Source of the DNA: Streptomyces glomeratus
GTDB taxonomy: Bacteria > Actinomycetota > Actinomycetes > Streptomycetales > Streptomycetaceae
Direction of reading: 5' to 3'
Assembly: GCF_021462825.1 (NCBI RefSeq)
Contig: NZ_JAKEEB010000003.1
Span: 186,001 to 250,000, forward strand
DNA: 64,000 bases
The notes beneath the pieces were generated by a model. That model saw only the letters and a list, made by a program, of their open reading frames with translations. It searched no databases and was not told the DNA's origin. This document shows, in pieces, positions 17,248-25,039 of the stretch. The position numbers and the translations under genes are program-made. Position 1 is the first letter of the stretch. Each line of letters begins with the position of its first letter.

Positions 17248-17955
17248 TCAGGGAGTAGGCGGTGTGGTGGGCGGCTCGGGTGCCGCCGTGATGCCGCTGA
17301 TCAGCACCTGGAAGCCCCAGGCCAGGCGTTCCTCGCCGGTTCCGGACAGCAGCGTCGTGCCCAGCGCGGCGATCTGCGGGTGCCGGTCGGGTGATGCGTC
17401 CCGCAGGGCCCGGGTCAGCGCGTCCCAGTCGTCCTTCGTCTGGGGTGCCTGCCCCTGGGCGGAGTGCTCGGCCGCGCTCGCCGTCGCGTACTGCAACAGC
17501 AGGTCGAGGCCCCAAGACGCCCGCGCGGACGGCACCCCGCCCTCGGCGAGCAGGGCGAGGACCGCCTCCACGAGGTCGAGGTAGTGCTCCCCGGAGGGGC
17601 GGGCCACCAGGGCCGCGCGGGCGAGCGCCGGATGCGCGAACAGGACGTCGACGTACGAGGTGAGCAGCCGCACGAGCCGCTCCCGCCAGTCGCCTTCCGC
17701 CCCGGCGGCGGACAGGTCCACCTCGCCGAGCAGGCGGTCCAGGACGGCCGCGTGCAGCTCCGCGGTGTTGCGGACGTAGACGTACAGCGAGGCGGGACCG
17801 GTGTCGAGTTCCTGCGCCAGGCGGCGCATGGTGACCCGTTCCAGACCCTCCGCACGCATGAGCGCGACGGCGGTGTCGACGATGCCGTCCCGGGTGAGAG
17901 CGGGCTTGGCGGGGCGGTCGCGGCGGCTGCGGGGGGCAGGGGGGTGCGCTGTCAT
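17248..17955 (-). CDS. TetR/AcrR family regulator
   Basis: 235 residues. The N-terminal helix-turn-helix reads TRDGIVDTAVALMRAEGLERVTMRRLAQELDTGPASLYVYVRNTAEL; the C-terminal domain resembles the TetR_C ligand-binding type (HPALARAALVARP, LLAEGGVPSARASWGLDLLL). ATG 17955 is chosen because the family N-terminus follows and three palindromic operator copies lie immediately upstream. It probably represses itself and the adjoining monooxygenase gene until a small ligand binds. Confidence 0.9.
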   Translation of the reverse strand: MTAHPPAPRSRRDRPAKPALTRDGIVDTAVALMRAEGLERVTMRRLAQELDTGPASLYVYVRNTAELHAAVLDRLLGEVDLSAAGAEGDWRERLVRLLTSYVDVLFAHPALARAALVARPSGEHYLDLVEAVLALLAEGGVPSARASWGLDLLLQYATASAAEHSAQGQAPQTKDDWDALTRALRDASPDRHPQIAALGTTLLSGTGEERLAWGFQVLISGITAAPEPPTTPPTP

Positions 17956-17967
17956 GCCCTCAAGGTA

Positions 17968-18011
17968 ACGAACATGTTCGTCGCGAACAAGTTCGTGACG
18001 AACATGTTCGT
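17968..18011. promoter_or_regulatory. triple palindromic TetR operator
   Basis: Three 14-base palindromes in tandem, centre to centre 15 bases apart: ACGAACATGTTCGT (17968-17981), GCGAACAAGTTCGT (17983-17996) and ACGAACATGTTCGT (17998-18011). The outer two are identical and perfectly symmetric. They begin 12 bases upstream of the TetR start codon, so bound repressor would cover the promoter or transcription start. The right-hand copy abuts the 3' end of the DUF397 gene. Confidence 0.8.
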
Positions 18012-18014
18012 GAA

Positions 18015-18200
18015 TCAGCCCCGCGTTGCGTAGGAGAGGAAGCCGGTCCAGGCGGCCGGGGAGAGGGTGAGGCGGGGGCCCTGGGGGTTCTTGGAGTCGC
18101 GGACGTGAACGGTGACGGGGGTGAGGGCGACTTCGAGGCAGTCTCCGTCGCCGCCGCTGCTGTGGCTGCTCTTGAACCAGGTCAGTTCGGTTGCGCTCAT
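18015..18200 (-). CDS. DUF397 domain small protein
   Basis: 61 residues: TELTWFKSSHSSGGDGDCLEVA, then VHVRDSKNPQGPRLTLSPAAWTGFL, a full DUF397 domain. Its ATG overlaps the TGA of the upstream XRE regulator (ATGA). DUF397 proteins accompany XRE/DUF5753 regulators across Streptomyces (the whiJ/abaA-type arrangement) and are thought to work with that regulator; the biochemical role is unknown. It ends just beside the TetR operator array of the next operon. Confidence 0.93.
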   Translation of the reverse strand: MSATELTWFKSSHSSGGDGDCLEVALTPVTVHVRDSKNPQGPRLTLSPAAWTGFLSYATRG

Positions 18201-19033
18201 AGGTCTCCTCGCATCCGCTGCAACAGGCCCACGGAGTCTTCAAGGGTGAGAGCCTGTGAGCGCATCCTGGCATAGCGCCTTTGGAGCACGCTGACCTCTT
18301 TCGGGTCCGAGATGAGCAAGCCGCCTCGCTGCCCCTCGCAGTAGGCGAACCACTTGTTTTCGGGGGTCTCCAGCAACTGCATAGGACCGTCGAGCCCGGC
18401 ATGCGACTCCCGTCGCGTCGGCATGACTTGGATCTCGACGTTCCGCAAGCTGGCCATGTGCAGAACGTGATCGATAAGCCCTCGGGTGGCCTCCTGACCG
18501 CCTGTACGCCGCCGGAACAGGTGCTCCTCCAAGATGAAGTCGAAGGCCGTGTTCTGGCGGTTCCGCAGCAGTTGCTGCCGTTCGGCCCGCGCTACCCACT
18601 GGGCCTCGATCTGCCCGTCGTCCAGCGGTGGCAACTGCTCGGTGAACAAGGTCCGCGCGTACGCCTCCGTCTGCAACAGCCCAGGGATCAACCGGCACTC
18701 ATACGTGTACAACGTGATAGCCGTCCCCTCCATCCGCGCCCACTGCCGGAACCAAGCCGCCAACCCCGGTTGCCGCGCCAGATGTTCCGCCGCCTTCCGT
18801 AACGCACCCGTGTTCCCCAGCACCTCCTCCGCCCGGTCCACGAATGCCGGGTCGGGCATGCGGCGGCCCAACTCCACCGACGCGACCGTGTGCTTGGAGA
18901 ACCGCACCTGTTCGCCGAACTCCTCCCGGCTCAGCCCCGCGTGCTCCCGCAGTGCCTGGACCACCGCCCCGAACGTCCGCAGGCTGCCCGAGGATTCCGG
19001 CTCCCCGCCCGTACCCACCGCGCCATCGACCAC
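18197..19033 (-). CDS. XRE helix-turn-helix regulator with DUF5753 (WhiJ-like)
   Basis: 278 residues. The XRE domain reads FGAVVQALREHAGLSREEFGEQVRFSKHTVASVELGRRMPDPAFV; the DUF5753 effector region follows with LYTYECRLIPGLLQTEAYAR, LRNRQNTAFDFILEEHLFRR and VEIQVMPTRRESHAGLDGPM. GTG 19033 has GGGAGG nine bases upstream; a longer frame to 19138 runs into the divergent promoter region and was not used. Forms a coupled pair with the DUF397 gene and is divergent from the HATPase gene. Confidence 0.88.
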   Translation of the reverse strand: MVDGAVGTGGEPESSGSLRTFGAVVQALREHAGLSREEFGEQVRFSKHTVASVELGRRMPDPAFVDRAEEVLGNTGALRKAAEHLARQPGLAAWFRQWARMEGTAITLYTYECRLIPGLLQTEAYARTLFTEQLPPLDDGQIEAQWVARAERQQLLRNRQNTAFDFILEEHLFRRRTGGQEATRGLIDHVLHMASLRNVEIQVMPTRRESHAGLDGPMQLLETPENKWFAYCEGQRGGLLISDPKEVSVLQRRYARMRSQALTLEDSVGLLQRMRGDL

Positions 19034-19094
19034 AGTCCGCCACCTCCCGCACACATGGTCACGGGCAGTCACGGGTACTGTCCAGCGTGTGAGC

Positions 19095-19117
19095 GCGTAC
19101 GCTGCCGCGGCGTACGC
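19095..19117. promoter_or_regulatory. paired GCGTACGC palindromes in the XRE/HATPase divergent promoter region
   Basis: Two copies of the self-complementary octamer GCGTACGC (19095-19102 and 19110-19117), centres 15 bases apart, sit in the 130 bases between the divergent XRE and HATPase genes. This is a likely place for the XRE protein to control both. Nearby, GTCACGGG is also repeated (about 19058-19078). The role is inferred from position. Confidence 0.4.
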
Positions 19118-19163
19118 GGCGTCGACCTGGTGAAACACCCTCCTCGGCCGTCAGATTGAGCGC

Positions 19164-19661
19164 ATGACCGCACCATCCGCCCCCCAACGCCCGGTTACCG
19201 TACGTATGTTCTCGCAGCGTTTCAGCGCCACTCCGCGTGGCGCCCGCCTCGCCCGACGGCTCGCCGTGACCGAGCTGCACGCGTGGGGCATCCCGCACGG
19301 CACGGAGACCTCCGACTCCGCCGCCGCGATCGTGGCCGAACTGGCCGCCAACGCGGTGACCCACGGCCGGGTGCCGGGGCGGGACTTCGAGCTGCGCCTC
19401 TCCCTCGTCACGGGCAGCGTCCGCATCGAGGTCAGCGACACCCGCGGCGGACCGCCCTGCCCGCCGGGCCCGGGCGGCGTACGGCATCCCGAGGTGCTGG
19501 AGGAGTCCGGCCGTGGACTCGTCCTCGTCGACGCGCTCGCCGCCCGGTGGGAGGTGCTGGACCGGGACCCGCCGCCCGGCAAGACCGTACGCGCCGAGGT
19601 GGACGTGCCCAGGTGGCTGTCCCTGGCCAGGGCTCCCACGGGAGGAGCGACGGCCGGCTGA
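19164..19661 (+). CDS. ATP-binding anti-sigma-type kinase-fold protein (HATPase_c_2, RsbW/SpoIIAB-like)
   Basis: 165 residues. The GHKL fold appears as AAAIVAELAANAVTHGRVPGRDFELRL (N box with Asn), VRIEVSDTRGG (G1 box Asp) and EESGRGLVLVDALAARWEV (G2 box). These short HATPases are very frequent in Streptomyces beside XRE/DUF397 pairs and may act as anti-sigma factors or as partners of the regulator. It is transcribed away from the XRE gene. Confidence 0.88.
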   Translation: MTAPSAPQRPVTVRMFSQRFSATPRGARLARRLAVTELHAWGIPHGTETSDSAAAIVAELAANAVTHGRVPGRDFELRLSLVTGSVRIEVSDTRGGPPCPPGPGGVRHPEVLEESGRGLVLVDALAARWEVLDRDPPPGKTVRAEVDVPRWLSLARAPTGGATAG

Positions 19662-19710
19662 AGCGGGGCCGGGCTTCGGACCTCGGGGAGTCCCACAAGG
19701 TGTACGGTCC

Positions 19711-20571
19711 GTGTCCGGCCACGACAATGGACGGGTGGCAGGTGAAGGCGGCTTCCGGGTTCCTCGGGGATCCGCGAGCCCTGGGCGCTACGGCGAGCAG
19801 GTCTTCCGCCCACAGGACGAGGGCGAGTCGGAGCGGATCGACCTGGCGGCGGCCGTGTACGACGCCACGACGCTCGCACGGTTGCGGCGGCTGGGGGCCG
19901 GCCCGGGCCGGCGTTGTCTGGACGTGGGTGCCGGAACGGGGACGGTGGCACGCTCGCTTCTGCGCGAGGCGGGCGTCACCGAGGTCGTGGCGGTGGACCG
20001 GGACATCCGGTTTCTCACGTCCGAGCCCGTCGCGGGATTGACCGCCCTCGAGGCCGATGTGACCTCCGACCGCTTCGAGCCGGGTCTCTTCGATCTCGTC
20101 CACGCCAGGTTCGTGCTGATGCATCTGCCGTCTCCCGCGCGGATGGTCCGGCGGCTCGCCGGGCTGGTCGCGCCGGGAGGTGTACTGGTGCTGAGCGACG
20201 CGGTGGACCTGACGACCGACGGCGCCCCGGACACGCCGTACACCCTCGCCATGCGGGCGATGTGGCGAGGGCTGCGTGACACGATCGGCACCGACGTGAC
20301 GTGGGTACCGCGCTGCCCCCAGCTGATGCTCGCCGCCGGGCTGGAGTCCGTGGCCGCCGAGATCCATGTGCCGCCCCTGGAGCCGGGAAGCGCCATCAGC
20401 CGGTTCTGGGCCTGTACGTGGGACCGGGCACGTGCCGCGATGGTGGCGACGGGCCTGGTGGACGACGCCGCGATCGACGAGGCCGAGCGCCGGCTGGAAT
20501 CTCCGACGTGCGCAGGACTGTCCCCCGGGATGCTCACCGCCTGGGGCCGGAAACCGGCACAGCCACGATGA
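19711..20571 (+). CDS. SAM-dependent methyltransferase
   Basis: About 286 residues. Motif I is CLDVGAGTGTVARSLL, an acidic loop VAVDRDIRF follows, then ALEADVTSD, DLVHARFVLMHLPSP and LVAPGGVLVLSDAVD. No substrate can be named. The start is uncertain: GTG 19711 has AAGG upstream, and GTG 19735 is also possible. Its TGA overlaps the ATG of the transporter (ATGA), so the product of methylation may be what the pump exports or protects against. Confidence 0.8.
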   Translation: MSGHDNGRVAGEGGFRVPRGSASPGRYGEQVFRPQDEGESERIDLAAAVYDATTLARLRRLGAGPGRRCLDVGAGTGTVARSLLREAGVTEVVAVDRDIRFLTSEPVAGLTALEADVTSDRFEPGLFDLVHARFVLMHLPSPARMVRRLAGLVAPGGVLVLSDAVDLTTDGAPDTPYTLAMRAMWRGLRDTIGTDVTWVPRCPQLMLAAGLESVAAEIHVPPLEPGSAISRFWACTWDRARAAMVATGLVDDAAIDEAERRLESPTCAGLSPGMLTAWGRKPAQPR

Positions 20572-21965
20572 CCACGTCCCCGGACACGCAGCGCCGTCGA
20601 CACCCCACCTCCGTCGGGCCGGCGCCGCTGCTGGCGGTGTGCGCCGGGTACTTCATGGTGATCCTGGACGTGACGATCATCAACGTCGCCGTTCCGGTGG
20701 TGGGCCGGGATCTCTCCGCCTCACTCACCGGCATCCAGTGGATCACGGACGGGTACACCCTGGCGTTCGCCGGGCTTCTGATGAGCGGTGGCGCGCTGGG
20801 CGACCGGCTGGGAAACCGCCGGGTCTTCTGCTGGGGCGTGGTGGTCTTCACGGTGTCCTCGGCCGCGTGCGCGTTCGCACCGAGCGCACCCCTTCTCGTG
20901 GCGGCGCGGCTGGTGGAGGGGCTGGGGGCGGCGCTGATCGTGCCCGGGTCCCTGGCTCTGCTCCAGCAGGCCTACCCGGCGCCGGCCGTACGGTCGTGGG
21001 CCTTCGGGTTGTGGGGCTCCATGGCGGGGATCGCGGCCTCCGCCGGGCCGCTGCTGGGCGGGCTGCTGGTCTCGACGCTGGGCTGGCGGTGGGTCTTCCT
21101 CATCAACCTGCCCGTCGGCGTGGCCTGCCTGGGGATGACCCTGCGGCACGTGGCGCCCTCGGCCCGGCAGCCCGCCCGGGCTCTGGACTGGCCGGCGCAG
21201 TGCGCGGTGGTGGCGTCGGTGGCCCTGCTGACCGGCGCGCTGAACGAGGCCGGACGGCGTGGGTGGGCCGACCCCGCCGTTCTCGCCGGGATGGGCCTGG
21301 CCGCACTGACCGCCGCGGTGTTCGTGGTGCGGGAGCGGCTGGCACGGTCTCCCGTCCTTCCGCTCGGCCTGCTGCGCTCGCGCGCGATGAGTGGCGCAGC
21401 CGCCATCGGCCTGCTGTTCAACTTCGGCTTCTACGGCATGCTGTTCACCGCCAGCCTGTACTTCCAGCACCAGCGCGGCTTCAGCGCCCTGAAGACCGGG
21501 ACGGCTCTGTTCCCGGCCGTGGCGATGACCATGTTCGCCTCGGTGCTGTCCGGGCGGCTGACCCGTCGTACCGGCGATCGCCCACTGGTGGTCTTCGGCA
21601 TGCTCCTGGCCGCGCTGGGACTGGCGGGCTGGGCCGCCGCGGGAGCCGATCCGGCCTACGCGCTGCTGGTGGCACCGATGATGGCCGCGGGTTTCGGTAC
21701 GTCCTTCGCCCTGACCGGGTCCACCGCCACCGTGATGGGTGCGGTGCCCCCGGCGTACTCAGGGGCGGCGTCCGCTCTGTTCAACACGACCCGGCAGATC
21801 GGCAGTGCCACCGGCGTGGCACTGGGAGGCAGCCTGCTCGCCACCGCCGCCGACCACCAGGCCGGGCTGCGTACCAGCATGGCCGTCGGCGCGCTCGGCT
21901 ACCTGACGGCCGCGGGGCTCGCCTGGCTGTGTGTGTCGGCGAAGCCCAATTCCCAAGAGAGGTAA
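20568..21965 (+). CDS. MFS drug exporter, DHA2 (14-helix) family
   Basis: 465 residues with about 14 hydrophobic segments. Helix 1 has the DHA2 signature VILDVTIINVAVPVV, followed by IQWITDGYTLAFAGLLMSGG, GDRLGNRR (motif A) and EGLGAALIVPGSLALL, then GPLLGGLLVSTLGWRWVFLINLPVG (motif C region). Proton-driven drug export from the cytoplasm is expected. Translationally coupled to the preceding methyltransferase. Confidence 0.88.
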   Translation: MTTSPDTQRRRHPTSVGPAPLLAVCAGYFMVILDVTIINVAVPVVGRDLSASLTGIQWITDGYTLAFAGLLMSGGALGDRLGNRRVFCWGVVVFTVSSAACAFAPSAPLLVAARLVEGLGAALIVPGSLALLQQAYPAPAVRSWAFGLWGSMAGIAASAGPLLGGLLVSTLGWRWVFLINLPVGVACLGMTLRHVAPSARQPARALDWPAQCAVVASVALLTGALNEAGRRGWADPAVLAGMGLAALTAAVFVVRERLARSPVLPLGLLRSRAMSGAAAIGLLFNFGFYGMLFTASLYFQHQRGFSALKTGTALFPAVAMTMFASVLSGRLTRRTGDRPLVVFGMLLAALGLAGWAAAGADPAYALLVAPMMAAGFGTSFALTGSTATVMGAVPPAYSGAASALFNTTRQIGSATGVALGGSLLATAADHQAGLRTSMAVGALGYLTAAGLAWLCVSAKPNSQER

Positions 21966-21978
21966 GGGCGGTATGACG

Positions 21979-22011
21979 AAGGTGGTGGCGGCATCGCGCC
22001 GCCACCACCTT
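21979..22011. terminator. bidirectional intrinsic terminator
   Basis: A perfect 14-bp stem, AAGGTGGTGGCGGC (21979-21992) against GCCGCCACCACCTT (21998-22011), with a five-base loop. It sits between the convergent MFS and LysM/SLT genes and ends 17 bases from the stop of the latter. Confidence 0.8.
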
Positions 22012-22027
22012 GCAGTCGAAAATTCGA

Positions 22028-22741
22028 TCAGTAGGGACCGTTCACATTGTCGATCGAACCATAGCGGTGGTACGCGTAGTTGCACGCGGCGGTGATGTTG
22101 GCGACCGGCTCGTAGATGTCCCACGAGGTTCCCGGCACGTGGTACGCGTTGAACGTCGGCTGGATCACCTGGAGCAGACCCTTGGACGGGATGCCCTTGG
22201 CGGCATTCGAGTCCCACAGGTTGATCGCCCTCGGGTTGCCCGAAGACTCACGGATCACATTGCGGTAAATGCCGTTGTAGCTTCCCGGAATGCCGTTCTG
22301 CCTCATGATCGCCAGGGAGTGCTTGATCCAGCCGTCCAGGTTGTTGGCGTAGGCCTGGTTCCCGGCGACCGTGGCGGGCTTCGTCGTGGCGGGCTTGGTC
22401 GCCGTGGCGGGCTTGGCGGTTCCGGAGGGCAGGGTCAGGACCTGGTTCGGATAGATGACGTAGGGGCTCGACAGGCCGTTGGCCGCGGCGATGGCCGGCC
22501 AGCCGCCGGGCGTCTTCAGGGCGCGGGCGATCGAGGCGAGGTGGTCGCCGGCCTTGACGGTGTACGTGGTCGCGGTCTGCCCGGCCGGTGCGGTGACGGC
22601 CTTGGAGGCCGGAGCGGCGTGGGCGGTCACGGCCGTCCCGAACACGGCCGTGGCGGCCATGGCGAACGTGCCGACGGTGACGGCGCCACCGGCGGAGATT
22701 CGGCGCGTCCGAGACGAGCGCTTGGCGGCATGACGGGGCAT
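22028..22741 (-). CDS. secreted LysM and SLT-type lytic transglycosylase-like protein
   Basis: 237 residues. Signal peptide (RRISAGGAVTVGTFAMAATA ending AHAAPA), one LysM domain (about residues 57-103: YTVKAGDHLASIARAL, PNQVLTLP) that binds peptidoglycan, a short TKPAT-repeat linker, then an SLT domain with VIRESSGNPRAINLWDSNA (catalytic Glu), GIPSKGLLQVIQPTF and AACNYAYHRYGS. It should cleave peptidoglycan outside the membrane during growth, spore germination or remodelling. ATG 22741 has GAGGA upstream. A long low-GC leader region precedes it. Confidence 0.9.
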   Translation of the reverse strand: MPRHAAKRSSRTRRISAGGAVTVGTFAMAATAVFGTAVTAHAAPASKAVTAPAGQTATTYTVKAGDHLASIARALKTPGGWPAIAAANGLSSPYVIYPNQVLTLPSGTAKPATATKPATTKPATVAGNQAYANNLDGWIKHSLAIMRQNGIPGSYNGIYRNVIRESSGNPRAINLWDSNAAKGIPSKGLLQVIQPTFNAYHVPGTSWDIYEPVANITAACNYAYHRYGSIDNVNGPY

Positions 22742-23146
22742 GGTGCGGTCCTCATTCCAGGGGATTGCATCGTGCGCAGTTGCCGGTACCTCTCGACAAA
22801 CAGCACCGCATTTCGTTTTGCGGTGCCCTGCGGCGGACACATTCTTAGCCGCCGGGAATAACTAAACAATTACCCCTTTTACTAAGCGGGCTAGTTGCCG
22901 CAGGTGATCAAATAGGGGTCCGCGGGGTGAATCCGGGAGATTAAGGCGTAGGTAAAGCACTAGGGTGCTTCGTAAGTGAAGTGCATCACGCCGCGCTGAA
23001 AACGGGAATGGGTTGCTTTGCGATCGCACTCAAGCGGAATTTTTAATGGCAAAAAGTGCAATGAGGCTAATTGTGGCGAAACAAGCTTTCGTCATTTACT
23101 TACTCAAAACGGACATGCGGTGCCGACGGGCCGGGCCACAAAGAGC
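22742..23146 (-). promoter_or_regulatory. low-GC upstream region of the LysM/SLT gene with two leader hairpins
   Basis: About 400 bases with clearly lower GC than the surroundings and no credible gene. In the direction of the LysM/SLT gene, the proximal part can form a perfect 8-bp hairpin (GCACCGCA/TGCGGTGC, 22803-22826) and next to it a second stem (GGCGG...CCGCC, near 22831-22855). Streptomyces cell-wall hydrolase genes often have long structured leaders, some with c-di-AMP (ydaO-type) riboswitches; I could not match that consensus by eye. Confidence 0.4.
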
Positions 23147-23194
23147 GACGCCGCCGGCGGCCACGAGGTAGTCCTCGTGGCCGCCGACGGCGTC
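23147..23194 (-). terminator. strong terminator of the aminotransferase gene
   Basis: A 22-bp stem with one mismatch: arms 23147-23168 and 23173-23194 around a four-base loop, ending 19 bases beyond the aminotransferase stop. In the leftward direction a short T-rich stretch (CTCTTTG) follows. Confidence 0.75.
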
Positions 23195-23212
23195 CGGTAG
23201 TGCGGCTGGGGC

Positions 23213-24880
23213 TCAGCCGACCTGGTTGTACATCGCTCCCGCCGCAGGCCAGCCGGTGGGCTCCGGGACCGGTTCCGGCTGGGTGCGGCCGCGGACCTGG
23301 GCGGCCGTGAGCCCGCCCGCGGCGGGCATGCCGCGCCGGTTCTGTGCGGCCGCCGCGAGTCCGGGCAGGCCGGTCTGCGGAACCGGCTGGAGACCGGCCG
23401 CGGCGGCCGGGGCGATCCCCGGCGGCATGCCCGGCACGGAAGCGGGGGCGGGAGCGGGGGCGGCGGCCGCGGGCATCGGGGCCAGGGCCGGCGCGGGGGC
23501 CTGGACCGGCGCCGGGGGGGCCGGGGCGGGCATGGGTGCGGGCATCGGCAGCGGGGTCGGTGCGGGCATCGGAGCCGGGGAAGCCGCGGCGGGTGCCGGG
23601 GCCGGTGCGGGCGCCGAGCCGGGGGCCAGTCGCGGCATGGCAGCGGCCTGGGAGGCGAGCCCCGAGACGCCCGCGCCGTTGGTCTGGCTGACGAGCCGGT
23701 CCACCGCCGCCGTGCCCGAGCTGTAGCTGGTCCCTGTGCTCGGCTCGGGCACGGCGGCTCCCCTCCTGGTCCCGTAGAGCACCTGCTCCAGGGCGGACAC
23801 CAGGCGACGCACGTCCACCTCGGGGCGCACCACGAGCCGCAGGAAGCGGCTGGATGAACCGATCTTGTTGCCGCACTCGCGGACCAGGATCCGGTGCTCG
23901 GACAGCAGCCGGTCGCGGACCACGGTGCCCTCGGCGCCCACCGGAAGGCGCACGAAGAGGAAATTGCCCTGCGACGGGTAGACCGTCAGACCGGGCAGCT
24001 GGGAGAGCTGGCGGGACATGTCCAGTCGGTCCCGGCGGATCTGGTGCAGGCTCTCCATGTACTCGGCGCCGTGCTCCTTCAGCATGAACACCACGTGCTC
24101 GGCGAAGGAGTTGAGATTCCACTTCGGCAGCATGGAGCGGATCTTGCCGGCGAGCGACGGGTTGGCGACCAGGTAGCCGAAGCGGATGCCGTGCAGGCCG
24201 AAGTTCTTGCCGAGGCTGCGCAGCACGACGACGTTGGGGCGCATCACGGCGTCTTGGACGACGCTGGGCTCGCTCTCGGCGTCGGCGAACTCCAGGAACG
24301 ACTCGTCGATCACGATCAGGTCCAGGTCCGCCATCGCGTCCATGAACTGCACGAGCGTCTGCCGGGGCACGAACCCGCCGTCGGGGTTGTTCGGGTTGCA
24401 GACGACGGCGACGCGGGTGCCGCGCTTGCGGATGAAACCGGCGTACTGGGCCAGGTCCAGGGCGAAGCCGCTGGACTCCTGGAGCGGGAACATGTCGACG
24501 CGCTTGCCGGTCTCCATGGGCTGGTCGGTCCAGCGGCCGAAGGTGGGGACGGGAACGGCGAGGGACTCACGCACCAGAAGATGGTCGATCCAGGTGATCA
24601 GCTCGGTGGAGCCGTTGCCCATGGCCACGCACTGCGGGGGCAGCTGGAGCAGATTGCACAGCTCGGCCGTGATCGTGTCCGCGCTGCTCGGGTAGTAGGT
24701 GATGATCTCGCGCAGCTTGTGCGCCATCTCCTCGAACATGGCGGGCGTGGGGAAATAGGGGTTGCAGGGAATACAGAAGTCCACGGGACCCGTCCCGTCG
24801 CCGCCCTCCCGCGTCAGCGCCGCCATCGACGGGCTGTGTGCCGCGGTGCTGCGGAACAGCGAGGTGACGTTGTCGGCCAT
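23213..24880 (-). CDS. PLP-dependent aminotransferase (HisC-like) with long Pro/Ala-rich C-terminal tail
   Basis: 555 residues. Residues 1 to about 375 form a fold-type I aminotransferase: NPYFPTPAMFEEM, YYPSS, MGNGSTELI (phosphate site), VVCNPNNPDGGFVP, VIDESFLEFAD and SLGKNFGLHGIRFGYL with the PLP Lys near residue 225; FVRLP and RFLRLVVRPE close the core. The remaining roughly 180 residues are a low-complexity tail dominated by PAPAP/PMPAP repeats that no ordinary HisC carries. Amino donor and acceptor are unknown. ATG 24880 follows CGGAGGTTCC. The leader can fold over this ribosome site. Confidence 0.85.
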   Translation of the reverse strand: MADNVTSLFRSTAAHSPSMAALTREGGDGTGPVDFCIPCNPYFPTPAMFEEMAHKLREIITYYPSSADTITAELCNLLQLPPQCVAMGNGSTELITWIDHLLVRESLAVPVPTFGRWTDQPMETGKRVDMFPLQESSGFALDLAQYAGFIRKRGTRVAVVCNPNNPDGGFVPRQTLVQFMDAMADLDLIVIDESFLEFADAESEPSVVQDAVMRPNVVVLRSLGKNFGLHGIRFGYLVANPSLAGKIRSMLPKWNLNSFAEHVVFMLKEHGAEYMESLHQIRRDRLDMSRQLSQLPGLTVYPSQGNFLFVRLPVGAEGTVVRDRLLSEHRILVRECGNKIGSSSRFLRLVVRPEVDVRRLVSALEQVLYGTRRGAAVPEPSTGTSYSSGTAAVDRLVSQTNGAGVSGLASQAAAMPRLAPGSAPAPAPAPAAASPAPMPAPTPLPMPAPMPAPAPPAPVQAPAPALAPMPAAAAPAPAPASVPGMPPGIAPAAAAGLQPVPQTGLPGLAAAAQNRRGMPAAGGLTAAQVRGRTQPEPVPEPTGWPAAGAMYNQVG

Positions 24881-24885
24881 GGAAC

Positions 24886-24973
24886 CTCCGTATGGGGCGG
24901 GCCCGTGGGGACGGTGGCCCGTCGTCTTTGGGTGGCCCGCGCGGGGGAGCACGGGCCACCCACCCATACGGAG
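24886..24973 (-). promoter_or_regulatory. leader hairpin that can sequester the aminotransferase ribosome-binding site
   Basis: Outer arms CTCCGTATGGG (24886-24896) and CCCATACGGAG (24963-24973) are perfectly complementary over 11 bp and enclose a second perfect 10-bp inverted repeat (24930-24939 and 24952-24961). In the leftward transcript the arm next to the gene reads CCCATACGGAG directly before GTTCCATG, so the Shine-Dalgarno GGAGG is paired when the structure forms. It also lies after the alcohol-dehydrogenase operon stop (25040)... on its upstream side, so it is a leader rather than that operon's terminator only if transcription starts between the two. Confidence 0.5.
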
Positions 24974-25039
24974 ACGGATGTGGCGTTGTTCAAATGGTGT
25001 GCACAGGGTGTGAGTTCGGCCGGGCAGGTCCGGGAGGCG

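Noticed and set aside
17956..18402. N-terminal extension of the TetR regulator
   Set aside because: It would translate the operator array and antisense of DUF397; ATG 17955 starts the normal family N-terminus.
22742..23146. c-di-AMP (ydaO-type) riboswitch upstream of the LysM/SLT gene
   Set aside because: The conserved core sequences were not found by eye; only generic hairpins are supported, so it is described as a structured leader.
23018..23200. 60-residue Cys-containing rightward open frame upstream of the LysM gene
   Set aside because: It runs into the arms of the aminotransferase terminator and has no ribosome site; likely chance in the low-GC region.
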